From NCBI GenBank assembly GCA_900553165.1, contig USCN01000003.1, forward strand, positions 1 through 21,787: a DNA stretch of 21,787 bases, written 5' to 3'. The translations under genes were made by a program, and so were the position numbers. How positions within the stretch are numbered: the stretch's first letter is position 1; each line of letters begins with the position of its first letter. This document shows positions 1-7,400 of the stretch, one piece after another. The notes under the pieces were generated by a model. It ran no database searches and was not told where the DNA came from. It saw nothing but the letters and a program-made list of their open reading frames with translations. The DNA is from an uncultured Collinsella sp. GTDB taxonomy: Bacteria; Actinomycetota; Coriobacteriia; Coriobacteriales; Coriobacteriaceae.

Positions 1-1216
1 AGGTGCGCACGGAATCGGCAGCGCCCTTGCGGATCTCATTGCCCTCGTAGTTCACACCGGACATGCGGGTCGCCGCGGTGAAGGGGATGAACTCCATACC
101 CTTATCCTCGAGTGTGCGGCCGCGCAGACCGAACTGCTCCTTGGCGAGCACGACGATGGAACGGCCTTCGGGGGTCTCGTCGGCCAGCGAGGAAAGCTGG
201 GCGGCATCGGCCAGCTCCGCGGGATCGATGCCGTCGACCGGGATGAACTCGGCGGCTTGGCGGTTACCCAGGGTGATGGTGCCGGTCTTGTCGAGCATGA
301 GGATGTCGACGTCGCCGGCGGCCTCGATGGCGCGGCCGGACATGGCCAGCACGTTGGCCTCGTTCAGACGGCTCATGCCGGCGATGCCGATGGCGGAAAG
401 AAGGGCGCCGATGGTAGTAGGAGCCAGGCACACGAGCAGCGCCACGAGCGTGGTCACGGCCGTGGGGTTGTCCATGTCGTTAAGACCGACCGAGAAGCAG
501 GAGTAACAATACAGGGCCAGCGTGACCAGGATAAAGACGATGGAGAGGGCCACCAGGAAGATCTCCAGAGCGATCTCGTTAGGGGTCTTCTTGCGCGCGG
601 CACCCTCGACCATCGCGATCATTTTGTCCAGGAAGCTCTGGCCGGGCTCACTGGAGATCTTGACGATGATCCAGTCGGACAGCACCGTGGTACCGCCGGT
701 AACGGCAGAGCGGTCGCCGCCGGCCTCGCGGACCACGGGGGCGGACTCGCCGGTGATGGCGGACTCGTCAACGGAAGCAGCGCCCTCGATGACGTCGCCG
801 TCGCCGGGAATCTGCTCGCCGGCGCGTACGATCACCAGGTCGCCGCGCGTGAGCTCGGTGCCGGGAACGACGGTGAAGTGCTCCTTGTCCTCAACGGACT
901 CGATGCGATGGGCCTCGACATCCTTCTTGGCCGCACGCAGGGAATCGGCCTGGGCCTTACCGCGGCCCTCGGCAAGCGCCTCGGCGAAGTTCGAGAACAG
1001 GTCGGTAAGCCACAGGATGACCGCGATGGCGACCACATAGTAGGCGGGCACACCCGCGTCCTGCACACCGAAAATGGAAGCGACGGCCAGGACGGAGGTC
1101 ATGACGGCGGAAAGCCACACCAGGAACATGACCGGGTTTTGAATCTGGACGCGAGGATCCAGCTTGGCAAACGAGTCGCGGACCGCGCGGCCCATCATGT
1201 CTTTTTGCATAGTCAT
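1..1216 (-). CDS. kdpB: KdpB, K+-transporting P-type ATPase catalytic subunit (partial, C-terminus outside window)
   Basis: KdpB is the ATP-hydrolysing subunit of the KdpFABC high-affinity potassium pump in the membrane. The translation from the ATG at 1216 begins [14 protein letters not shown] and runs 405 residues to the window edge; full KdpB proteins are about 680-700 residues, so the nucleotide-binding and C-terminal membrane parts are missing here. The actuator-domain motif TGES, the membrane segment ending [15 protein letters not shown] and the phosphorylation motif DKTGT (codons at 292-278) are all intact. A GGAGG ribosome binding site lies 10 nt before the start and next to the kdpA stop codon; the kdpA-kdpB gap is 16 nt, so the two are co-transcribed and probably translationally coupled. 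The product assignment is certain; only completeness is unknown. Confidence 0.97.
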   Translation of the reverse strand, partial: MTMQKDMMGRAVRDSFAKLDPRVQIQNPVMFLVWLSAVMTSVLAVASIFGVQDAGVPAYYVVAIAVILWLTDLFSNFAEALAEGRGKAQADSLRAAKKDVEAHRIESVEDKEHFTVVPGTELTRGDLVIVRAGEQIPGDGDVIEGAASVDESAITGESAPVVREAGGDRSAVTGGTTVLSDWIIVKISSEPGQSFLDKMIAMVEGAARKKTPNEIALEIFLVALSIVFILVTLALYCYSCFSVGLNDMDNPTAVTTLVALLVCLAPTTIGALLSAIGIAGMSRLNEANVLAMSGRAIEAAGDVDILMLDKTGTITLGNRQAAEFIPVDGIDPAELADAAQLSSLADETPEGRSIVVLAKEQFGLRGRTLEDKGMEFIPFTAATRMSGVNYEGNEIRKGAADSVRT

Positions 1217-1232
1217 AAATCTGCGCCCTCCT

Positions 1233-3056
1233 TTACGCAATCATCTGGAAGAACTCGGCAACGGGGCCAAGCGCCAGGGCCGGAAAGAAGCTCAGGGCAC
1301 CGATCAGCAGAACGATGAACACGAGCAGGAATACGAACATGCCGTTGGTGGTAGACAGGGTACCGGCGCTCTCGGCGACCTTTCCCTTCTTGGCCAGCGA
1401 GCCGGCGATAGCCAGCGTACCGATGATGGGCATGAAGCGGGCGAACAGCATCTCGAGGCCGAGCATGACGTTGATCCAGGGAATGTTGCAGTTCATGCCT
1501 GCAAACGCCGAGCCGTTGTTGCCGCCGCATGAGGTGAAGGCATACAGCGCCTCGGAGAAGCCGTGCGCGCCACCATTGTTGAGCTGGTCGGCAAGACCCG
1601 GCACCATGCAGGCGATGGCCGAGCACACCAGAATGGCAAACGGAGTTGCCAAGCACAGGACAACTGCCCAGCGCATCTCGCCCGGCTCGATCTTCTTGCC
1701 CAGGAACTCAGGCGTGCGTCCGACCATGAGGCCGGCGATGAACACTGTGAGGATGGCGAAGCCGATCATGCCGTACAGGCCGCAGCCCACGCCGCCGAAG
1801 ACGACCTCGCCCAGAGCAATCTGGAGCATCTGGACAAAACCGCCCAGCGGGGTGTAGGAGTCGTGCATGGAGTTAACCGAGCCGTTGGAAGCAGCCGTCG
1901 TGAAAGCGGACCAGGTAGAAGAGGAGGCGATACCGAAACGGCTCTCCTTGCCCTCCATGTTGCCGCCGGCCTGGCCGTCGGTCATCTCGATATTGACCGC
2001 TCCGCCATCGACCAGCTGCGGGGTGCCCGCATGCTCGTTGACGGCGATGATGCCGGTGAAGATCACCAGCAGGATGAACATGGCGGCAAAGATGGCCTTG
2101 CCCTGCTTGGTGTTCTTGACGCCGATACCGAAGGCGAAGCAACAGGCGGCCGGGATCAGCAGCAGGCTGGTCATCTCGATGATGTTGGTGAAGGCACTGG
2201 GGTTCTCATACGGATGGGCGGAGTTCACGCCGAAGAAGCCGCCGCCGTTGGTGCCGGACTGCTTGATGGCGACCTGAGGAGCCGCGGGACCCTGGGGCAG
2301 GAACTGCTCGGTGACCACGCGCGCGCCCTCGACAACCTTGCCGTCGACCTTGACCGTGTCGCCCTCAATCTGGGCGCCGTCGATGACGCTCCAGCCGCCG
2401 TCTGCATTAGGCTGAACAGCGACGGGTTCTACGAGCTCAGCCTTCTGAGCCGGCTGGAAGTTGGAGATGACGCCACCGGCAGCCAGGCAGATGCCGAACA
2501 CGAGGTTCAGCGGGATGAGCACATACAGGACGGTGCGGGTGAGGTCGACCCAGAAGGAACCCAGACCCTGCTCCTTGATCTGACGGAAGCCGCGGATCAG
2601 CGCGAACATGACCGCGATACCGGTACCAGCGGAAACGAAGTTCTGCACGGTGAGGCCCATGAACTGCACGAAGTAGGACAGGGTGGTCTCACCGGAGTAG
2701 GACTGCCAGTTGGTGTTGGTTATGAAGGAAGCAGCCGTATTGAACGACAGGTCCCATGGCACACCCGGCAGGTGCTGGGGATTGCCTGGCAAGAAGGACT
2801 GAAGCGCCTGGAGTGCCACAAGAGCCACGAGGCCGATCCCCGAAAAGGCCAGCACGCTTGCCAGATAGCGCCTACACCCCATCTGCTCTGCCGCGTCGAT
2901 GCGAAGCAGACGATAGACGCCACGCTCCACAGGAGCAATCACAGGCGACAGGAACGTATGCTCACCATCCATGATATGGGCCATGAACCGACCGAGCGGA
3001 ACGGCCAGGACGACGAGCACGGCAAAGTACAAGATGTACTGAATCGCAGCGTCCAT
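1233..3056 (-). CDS. kdpA: KdpA, K+-binding and channel-like subunit of the Kdp ATPase
   Basis: KdpA is the ion-conducting subunit of KdpFABC, related to Trk/Ktr K+ channels. All four selectivity-filter regions are visible: [11 protein letters not shown] (about residues 113-123), SGTNGGGFF (267-275), [11 protein letters not shown] (389-399) and [13 protein letters not shown] (508-520). At 607 residues it is longer than the usual 555-600. The extra length is mainly a stretch of about 45 mostly polar residues (207-250, containing DGGWSVIDG and [10 protein letters not shown]) in the extracytoplasmic loop before the second filter. About ten hydrophobic segments are visible. It lies 3 nt after the kdpF stop and 16 nt before kdpB, in the usual F-A-B order. 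Expression is expected to be controlled by KdpDE, encoded divergently. Confidence 0.97.
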   Translation of the reverse strand: MDAAIQYILYFAVLVVLAVPLGRFMAHIMDGEHTFLSPVIAPVERGVYRLLRIDAAEQMGCRRYLASVLAFSGIGLVALVALQALQSFLPGNPQHLPGVPWDLSFNTAASFITNTNWQSYSGETTLSYFVQFMGLTVQNFVSAGTGIAVMFALIRGFRQIKEQGLGSFWVDLTRTVLYVLIPLNLVFGICLAAGGVISNFQPAQKAELVEPVAVQPNADGGWSVIDGAQIEGDTVKVDGKVVEGARVVTEQFLPQGPAAPQVAIKQSGTNGGGFFGVNSAHPYENPSAFTNIIEMTSLLLIPAACCFAFGIGVKNTKQGKAIFAAMFILLVIFTGIIAVNEHAGTPQLVDGGAVNIEMTDGQAGGNMEGKESRFGIASSSTWSAFTTAASNGSVNSMHDSYTPLGGFVQMLQIALGEVVFGGVGCGLYGMIGFAILTVFIAGLMVGRTPEFLGKKIEPGEMRWAVVLCLATPFAILVCSAIACMVPGLADQLNNGGAHGFSEALYAFTSCGGNNGSAFAGMNCNIPWINVMLGLEMLFARFMPIIGTLAIAGSLAKKGKVAESAGTLSTTNGMFVFLLVFIVLLIGALSFFPALALGPVAEFFQMIA

Positions 3057-3059
3057 AGT

Positions 3060-3146
3060 TTACGAATCACTCCTCATCAGAATGTAGATGTAATAGATAA
3101 GGAGTCCAATGCAGACGACTCCGATAATGGGAATGAGGATGTCCAT
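3060..3146 (-). CDS. kdpF: KdpF, small stabilising membrane peptide of the Kdp ATPase
   Basis: This is a 28-residue peptide, MDILIPIIGVVCIGLLIYYI followed by YILMRSDS: a single membrane helix with a short charged tail, as in KdpF, which stabilises the KdpABC complex. The ATG at 3146 is preceded by AAAGGGGCGG in good position. A longer reading of the same frame (to 3254) exists, but its extra N-terminal residues are Pro/Arg-rich and not KdpF-like, so the short start is preferred. The stop codon is 3 nt before kdpA, which makes this the first gene of the kdpFAB(C) operon. Confidence 0.9.
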   Translation of the reverse strand: MDILIPIIGVVCIGLLIYYIYILMRSDS

Positions 3147-3389
3147 TACCGCCCCTTTCACGCGCGGTCCGATGTCTCGGACGCCTGCCCTCGCAAGCGT
3201 CTGGGGACAGTAAACGCTTCTAGGTGTTAAAGAGGCGTGAGGGCTGGGGCTCACGACCTTAAGATGCCGTAAAGATGCAGGTAGAAAGCACTATTGCGGC
3301 TGCAGTGCGCCTATACTCGACCTCGCGAGCATACAGTGGCGTCCTCACCGCGTATGCACGCATGGACAACGCTTCAGAAAGGCTACGCT
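3147..3389. promoter_or_regulatory. Divergent kdpFAB / kdpDE control region
   Basis: This 243-bp stretch separates the two divergent kdp transcription units and must hold both promoters. A tandem direct repeat of an 11-bp unit, TTAAGATGCCG (3259-3269) and TAAAGATGCAG (3270-3280), matches at 9 of 11 positions. Its 11-bp period fits the binding mode of OmpR-type response regulators such as KdpE, so it is a candidate KdpE box. A TATACT hexamer (3312-3317) could be the -10 of kdpD, but no good -35 stands at the right distance. I could not place a convincing kdpF promoter. The repeat is seen directly; the role is inferred. Confidence 0.5.
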
Positions 3390-6115
3390 ATGCAGCGCGA
3401 CGCATCGGACACTCGCGTCAATCCAGACCTCATCCTCAAGGCAATTGAGAAAGACGAGGCCGCCGATGACGCTCGAACCAGCCGGGGACACCTCAAAATT
3501 TTCTTTGGCTACGCTGCTGGCGCAGGCAAAACCTATGCGATGCTTCAAGCCGCCCACGCCGCCAAGCGGCGAGGTGTCGACGTCGTCGCGGGATACATCG
3601 AGCCGCACGAACGTCCGGCAACTGCCCATCTTGCACAAGGGCTTGAGAACGTGCCCTGTAAACTCATCGAGCACAACGGCATTGCGCTCAGCGAGTTCGA
3701 TCTAGATGTGGCTATCGAGCGCGCCCCTCAGCTCATCCTTGTCGACGAGCTCGCCCATACGAATGCGCCGGGGTCTCGCCACGACAAACGCTATCAAGAC
3801 GTCGAGGAACTTCTACATGCGGGCATCGACGTCTATACGACCGTAAACGTTCAGCATATCGAGAGCCTAAACGACATGGTTGCATCCATCACCGGCGTTG
3901 TCGTGAGCGAACGAATCCCCGACCGTATCTTCGATGATGCCGACCAGGTCGAGCTCGTCGACATAGAGCCCGAAGACCTACTTGAGCGCCTTCGCGCCGG
4001 CCTCGTCTACCGTCCCGCACAAGCCGACCGAGCGCAACAGCATTTTTTTACCGTCGAAAACCTCACCGCACTCCGAGAAATCGCGCTGCGCCGCTGCGCC
4101 GATCGCACCGGCCACCTCACAGACGCCGCACGCGTGCTGGGAAACCGTGACTACTACACCAAGGAGCGTATCTTAGTCTGTGTCTCCCCGGCGCCGACCA
4201 ATCCCCGCATCGTCCGTGCCGCCGCACGCATGGCGAAAGCGTTTCGCAGCGAGCTCGTCGCCCTGTTCGTAGAAAGCCCGCGCACGCAAGCCATGAGCGA
4301 TGATGAGCGCGCCAAGCTTGCAGCCAATATCGCCCTAGCCGAGCAGCTCGGAGCACATATGGAAACCGTCTATGGCGACGACGTCGCGTTTCAGATCTCC
4401 GAGTTCGCGCGCCTGTCGGGTATTTCGAAGATCGTCATGGGGCGCACGGGCGAGCACAGCAGCGTCCGTCAGGCCCTCTTTGGCCGCAAATCTCTCGTAG
4501 AACAGCTCATAGCATTCGCCCCGAACCTCGACATTTACATCATTCCAGACCAGTCGACTCCGCCCTCCCGACCCAAAGGACGCCGCCATGCGCTCGCTCT
4601 GCAGCCGCCCAGCAGCCGAAACGTGCTTCGCACGCTGGCCCTCTCTCTTGTCGCCACGGCGATCGGCACGGCTTTCCGCCATCTGGGATTTGCCGATTCC
4701 AGCATCATATCCCTCTATATCCTCACGGCCCTGCTGACCGCCGTCACCACGACGGGGCGTATCTGCACGATCGTATCGAGCGTGCTCTCTGTAGTGCTTT
4801 ACAACTTCTGCTTCGTCACGCCTCTGTTTTCGCTCGCCAGCTACGACCGAAGCTATCTGGTCACGTTCGGCATCATGTTCGCTACCGCTATGGTCGCCGG
4901 CGAGTTAACTGCGCGCATCGCCGACAATGCCCGTACCTCCGCCGAGAACGCATTCAAAACGCGCGTACTCCTCGAAACGAACCAGCTCTTACAGCAAGCC
5001 CATAGCGCGGAGGAGTGCGCCCGCGTCGCCATGAACCAACTCGTCAAACTGCTAAAACTCGACGTGGTCTTCTACCCCGCCGAACACGGCACGCTCGGCA
5101 AGGCGCTCTATGAGTCCGCTGGCACCGAAAACCGATCCGCGTCGCTGCTCACCGACTACGAGCGCGCCGTTGCAACCTGGACCTTCACCAACAACAAGCG
5201 CGCGGGCGCAAGCACGCGGACCCTGCCTGAGGCGCGCTGTCTCTACCTCGCGGTTCGCACCGGCGACAAGGTATTCGGTGTCATCGGCATCGCCCTGGAG
5301 GGGCGCGAGACCGAAGCCTTCGAGCATTCGATCGTCCTATCTATCGTAGGTGAATGCGCCTTGGCGCTCGAAAGTGACCGAGCGGCGCAAGAGCGCGAAG
5401 AGGCTGCGGTCTTGGCGAAAAACGAGCAGCTGCGCGCCAACCTTTTGCGCTCCATCGGCCACGATTTGAGGACACCCCTCACGGCTATATCCGGATCTGC
5501 GGCAAGAGCGACGAGAGGCTCAGCCTCGAACAGCGCTGCGATCTTGCCGATGCCATCTACGATGACTCCCTCTGGCTTATTGATACCGTGGAGAACCTCC
5601 TCGCCATCACACGCGTCGAGGACGGCACCATTCACCTCAACTTCACATCCGAGCTCATCGACGAGGTCATCGAGGCCGCCCTCAGCCATGCCGCCCAAGC
5701 ATCGCATGGACGTACCGTCACCATCGAGCACACTGACGACATCCTGCTGGTACGCATTGACGTCCATCTCATCATGCAGGTGCTTACGAATCTCATCATG
5801 AACGCCTTCAAATACACGCCCGAGGACTCGACTGTCACCATCAGCGCACGTCGCGAGGGTGCGTTCGTCGTGGTGGACGTCGCAGACGATGGGCCGGGTG
5901 TGGCAGACTGCGACAAGCCTCATATCTTTGAGCGCTTCTTCACCTCAAGCAATACGCGGCCCGTGGATTCGCGTCGAAGCATCGGCCTTGGGCTGTCGCT
6001 CTGCCGCTCCATCGTGGAGGCGCATGGCGGCGTCATCGAAGTTCGCGACAACCACCCCCATGGGGCCGTCTTCCGTTTTACCCTGCCCGCTGAGGAGATC
6101 GAGATTCATGAATAA
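3390..6115 (+). pseudogene. kdpD: KdpD osmosensitive K+ sensor histidine kinase, interrupted by a -1 frameshift
   Basis: KdpD senses K+ limitation and phosphorylates KdpE. The ATG at 3390 follows AGAAAGG. In order: a KdpD N-terminal domain with P-loop-like GYAAGAGKT (residues 40-48) and DELAHTNAPGSRH, a universal-stress-protein-like domain, four membrane helices (DUF4118, about 415-520), a GAF-like region and the His-box GHDLRTPLTAISG (His691). After that box the frame fails. The original frame reads unrelated Ser/Arg-rich sequence to a stop at 5801 (803 residues). The rest of the kinase (YDDSLWLIDTVENLL, N-box LTNLIMNAFKYTP, DDGPGV, IFERFF, GLGLSL) continues in the -1 frame to the stop at 6113. 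The break lies between about 5496 and 5520. Only 62 nt separate ISG from IYDD, which suggests a deletion of 1, 4, 7 or 10 nt. It is either a true lesion or a sequence error; no slippery site or internal start with a ribosome binding site was seen. Confidence 0.9.
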
Positions 6116-6812
6116 TGCCGCTAAGCCACGCATCCTCCTGGTCGAAGATGACCTGACCGTTCAAAACCTCGTTTCGACCGCGCTTGACCTCCACGGCTAT
6201 GTCGTGAGCAAGGTTTGCGACGGCCAGGCCGCCATCATGGATGCGGTGTCGCACGGCCCCAGCCTCATCATGCTCGACCTCGGCCTTCCCGACATTGACG
6301 GTATCGAGGTCATCACGAAGATCCGAAGCTGGTCGGCAGTCCCCATTATCGTCATTTCAGCGCGCACCGAAGATTCCGACAAGATTGCAGCACTTGACGC
6401 AGGGGCAGACGACTACCTCACCAAGCCCTTTTCTGTGGATGAGTTGCTCGCGCGCGTCCGTGCGAATTTGAGGCGCTCCTCGATGGCGTCGAGCGAGTCG
6501 ACAGAAGCGAGCACGTTTGACAACGGTCCGCTGCATATCGACTACGCCGCGGGATACGCGACGAAAGACGGACGCGAGCTCTCGCTCACCCCAACCGAGT
6601 ACAAATTGCTCGTCCTTCTGGCGAAAAACGTCGACAAGGTGCTCACCCACACCTTCATCACCCACGAGATATGGGGCACGAGCTGGGACAGCGATCTGGC
6701 GAGCCTGCGCGTGTTCATGCGCACCCTGCGCAAGAAGATCGAGGCAGACCCCTCTCACCCCAAGATGATTCAGACGCACATGGGTGTCGGGTACCGCATG
6801 CAGCGTCTCTAG
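6108..6812 (+). CDS. kdpE: KdpE, OmpR-family response regulator of the kdp operon
   Basis: KdpE is the DNA-binding partner of KdpD. The 234-residue protein has a receiver domain with the acidic pair Asp14-Asp15, phospho-acceptor Asp57 (MLDLGLP), Ser84 and Lys106 (LTKPF), then a C-terminal winged helix with LTPTEYKLLVLLAKN and the recognition-helix region LRVFMRTLRKKIE, ending GVGYRMQRL. The ATG at 6108 overlaps the end of kdpD by 8 nt and has GAGGAGA 9 nt upstream, so translation is normally coupled to the 3' part of kdpD. With kdpD frameshifted, ribosomes in the original frame stop about 300 nt earlier, which could lower KdpE synthesis or leave KdpE without its kinase. The protein itself is complete and shows all catalytic residues. 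Confidence 0.96.
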   Translation: MNNAAKPRILLVEDDLTVQNLVSTALDLHGYVVSKVCDGQAAIMDAVSHGPSLIMLDLGLPDIDGIEVITKIRSWSAVPIIVISARTEDSDKIAALDAGADDYLTKPFSVDELLARVRANLRRSSMASSESTEASTFDNGPLHIDYAAGYATKDGRELSLTPTEYKLLVLLAKNVDKVLTHTFITHEIWGTSWDSDLASLRVFMRTLRKKIEADPSHPKMIQTHMGVGYRMQRL

Positions 6813-6826
6813 CCCACTCCACAAAA

Positions 6827-6893
6827 AGTTGCGGTGGAATACGGAGTAGATAAGGCCTTTGACAGCCAAAACAGTCCGTATTTCACCGCAACT
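6827..6893. repeat. 19-bp inverted repeat downstream of kdpE (terminator or dispersed palindromic element)
   Basis: The arms AGTTGCGGTGGAATACGGA (6827-6845) and TCCGTATTTCACCGCAACT (6875-6893) are reverse complements except for one position, which would be a G-U pair in RNA. They flank a 29-nt spacer. The left arm is preceded by AAAAA, but no U-run follows the right arm, so it is not a standard intrinsic terminator for kdpE. The long arms, large loop and intergenic position suggest a small dispersed palindromic element; this needs a genome-wide count. It may still act as an mRNA 3'-end stabiliser for kdpDE. Confidence 0.6.
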
Positions 6894-6950
6894 GATTTAA
6901 CGAGACCCCAAAATACTCTTCGACTCGCCGCGCTCTCCCTCAAATGCGCA

Positions 6951-6984
6951 AAGCGCCCCGCGAACGGATGCTCGCGAGGCGCTT
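6951..6984 (-). terminator. Hairpin after the small Cys-rich gene
   Basis: AAGCGCCCCGCGA (6951-6963) and TCGCGAGGCGCTT (6972-6984) pair over 13 positions with one mismatch and an 8-nt loop. On the minus strand the hairpin begins 13 nt after the stop of the small Cys-rich gene and is followed by TTTGCGCATTTG, a weak U-rich tail. It is probably an intrinsic terminator for that gene. Confidence 0.55.
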
Positions 6985-6997
6985 AGATGTCTGGGCC

Positions 6998-7198
6998 TTA
7001 CTTGATTCCGCGGCCCAAGTCTTCGGCGATTTTGTCTACGCCCTTAAGTGCGGCGCACGTCTTTTTGTTGGAGCAATGCCCCGTGCAAACGCCACCCTGA
7101 GCGCAGTCGGCGCAGGTGCCCTTGCGGTAGACGCGCACGCATACCGCGACAAACGCAACGCCGATAACAGCCAGTACAACAATATCGATAGGTGCCAT
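6998..7198 (-). CDS. FeoB-associated Cys-rich membrane protein
   Basis: This 66-residue protein has one N-terminal membrane helix (residues 5-23, IDIVVLAVIGVAFVAVCVRV region) and a short Cys-rich cytoplasmic tail with Cys29, Cys32, Cys38, Cys42 and Cys48, arranged as CADC, GVC and GHC. This is the architecture of the small FeoB-associated Cys-rich membrane proteins found next to feoB in many anaerobes. Their role in Fe2+ uptake is not settled; metal binding or handling at the FeoB cytoplasmic face is inferred. The start at 7198 has a strong GAGGAGG 6 nt upstream. It lies downstream of feoB on the same strand, separated by a terminator and about 200 bp, so it may be transcribed separately or by read-through. 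Confidence 0.85.
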   Translation of the reverse strand: MAPIDIVVLAVIGVAFVAVCVRVYRKGTCADCAQGGVCTGHCSNKKTCAALKGVDKIAEDLGRGIK

Positions 7199-7338
7199 AG
7201 CAAGCCTCCTCTAGTTAACCATCACTTACTTTACCCCATTCTCCACCTACCAAAAAGGGACAGGTTTATTTTGGTCGGTTTTATCTGCGGAAACGCCACA
7301 TCTTAACTTCTGGGGCAAAGTAATCTGTCTCCCATGCA
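7199..7338. other. Intergenic spacer between the feoB terminator and the Cys-rich gene
   Basis: No reading frame with a ribosome binding site is visible. The stretch holds AGGGACAGGTTTATTTTGG (from 7256) and, about 60 nt on, TAATCTGTCTCCC (7321-7333). Together these form a very imperfect inverted pair (GGGACAG / CTGTCTCCC). It has lower GC than its surroundings. It may contain the promoter of the small Cys-rich gene, but no convincing -10/-35 pair was found. Confidence 0.35.
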
Positions 7339-7339
7339 C

Positions 7340-7371
7340 AAAAAGCCCGGGGTCGCTGGGACACCCGGGCT
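7340..7371 (-). terminator. Intrinsic terminator of the feo operon
   Basis: AGCCCGGG (7344-7351) and CCCGGGCT (7364-7371) form a perfect 8-bp GC-rich stem with a 12-nt loop. On the minus strand the stem is followed by a run of five T (complement of 7340-7344, the first T completing the stem). It begins 30 nt after the feoB stop codon, so it should end feoA-feoA-feoB transcripts. Confidence 0.85.
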
Positions 7372-7400
7372 CGTGAAAAGGGGTTAATCCTTATTCGGAC

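Noticed and set aside
257..3230. Long plus-strand frames opposite kdpB and kdpA (353 and 555 codons)
   Set aside because: Shadows of kdp genes; no start context and no recognisable domains.
5400..5600. Programmed -1 ribosomal frameshift in kdpD
   Set aside because: No X XXY YYZ slippery heptamer was seen near the junction, KdpD is not known to use recoding, and the spacing suggests missing bases. An internal GTG start at 5588 has no ribosome binding site.
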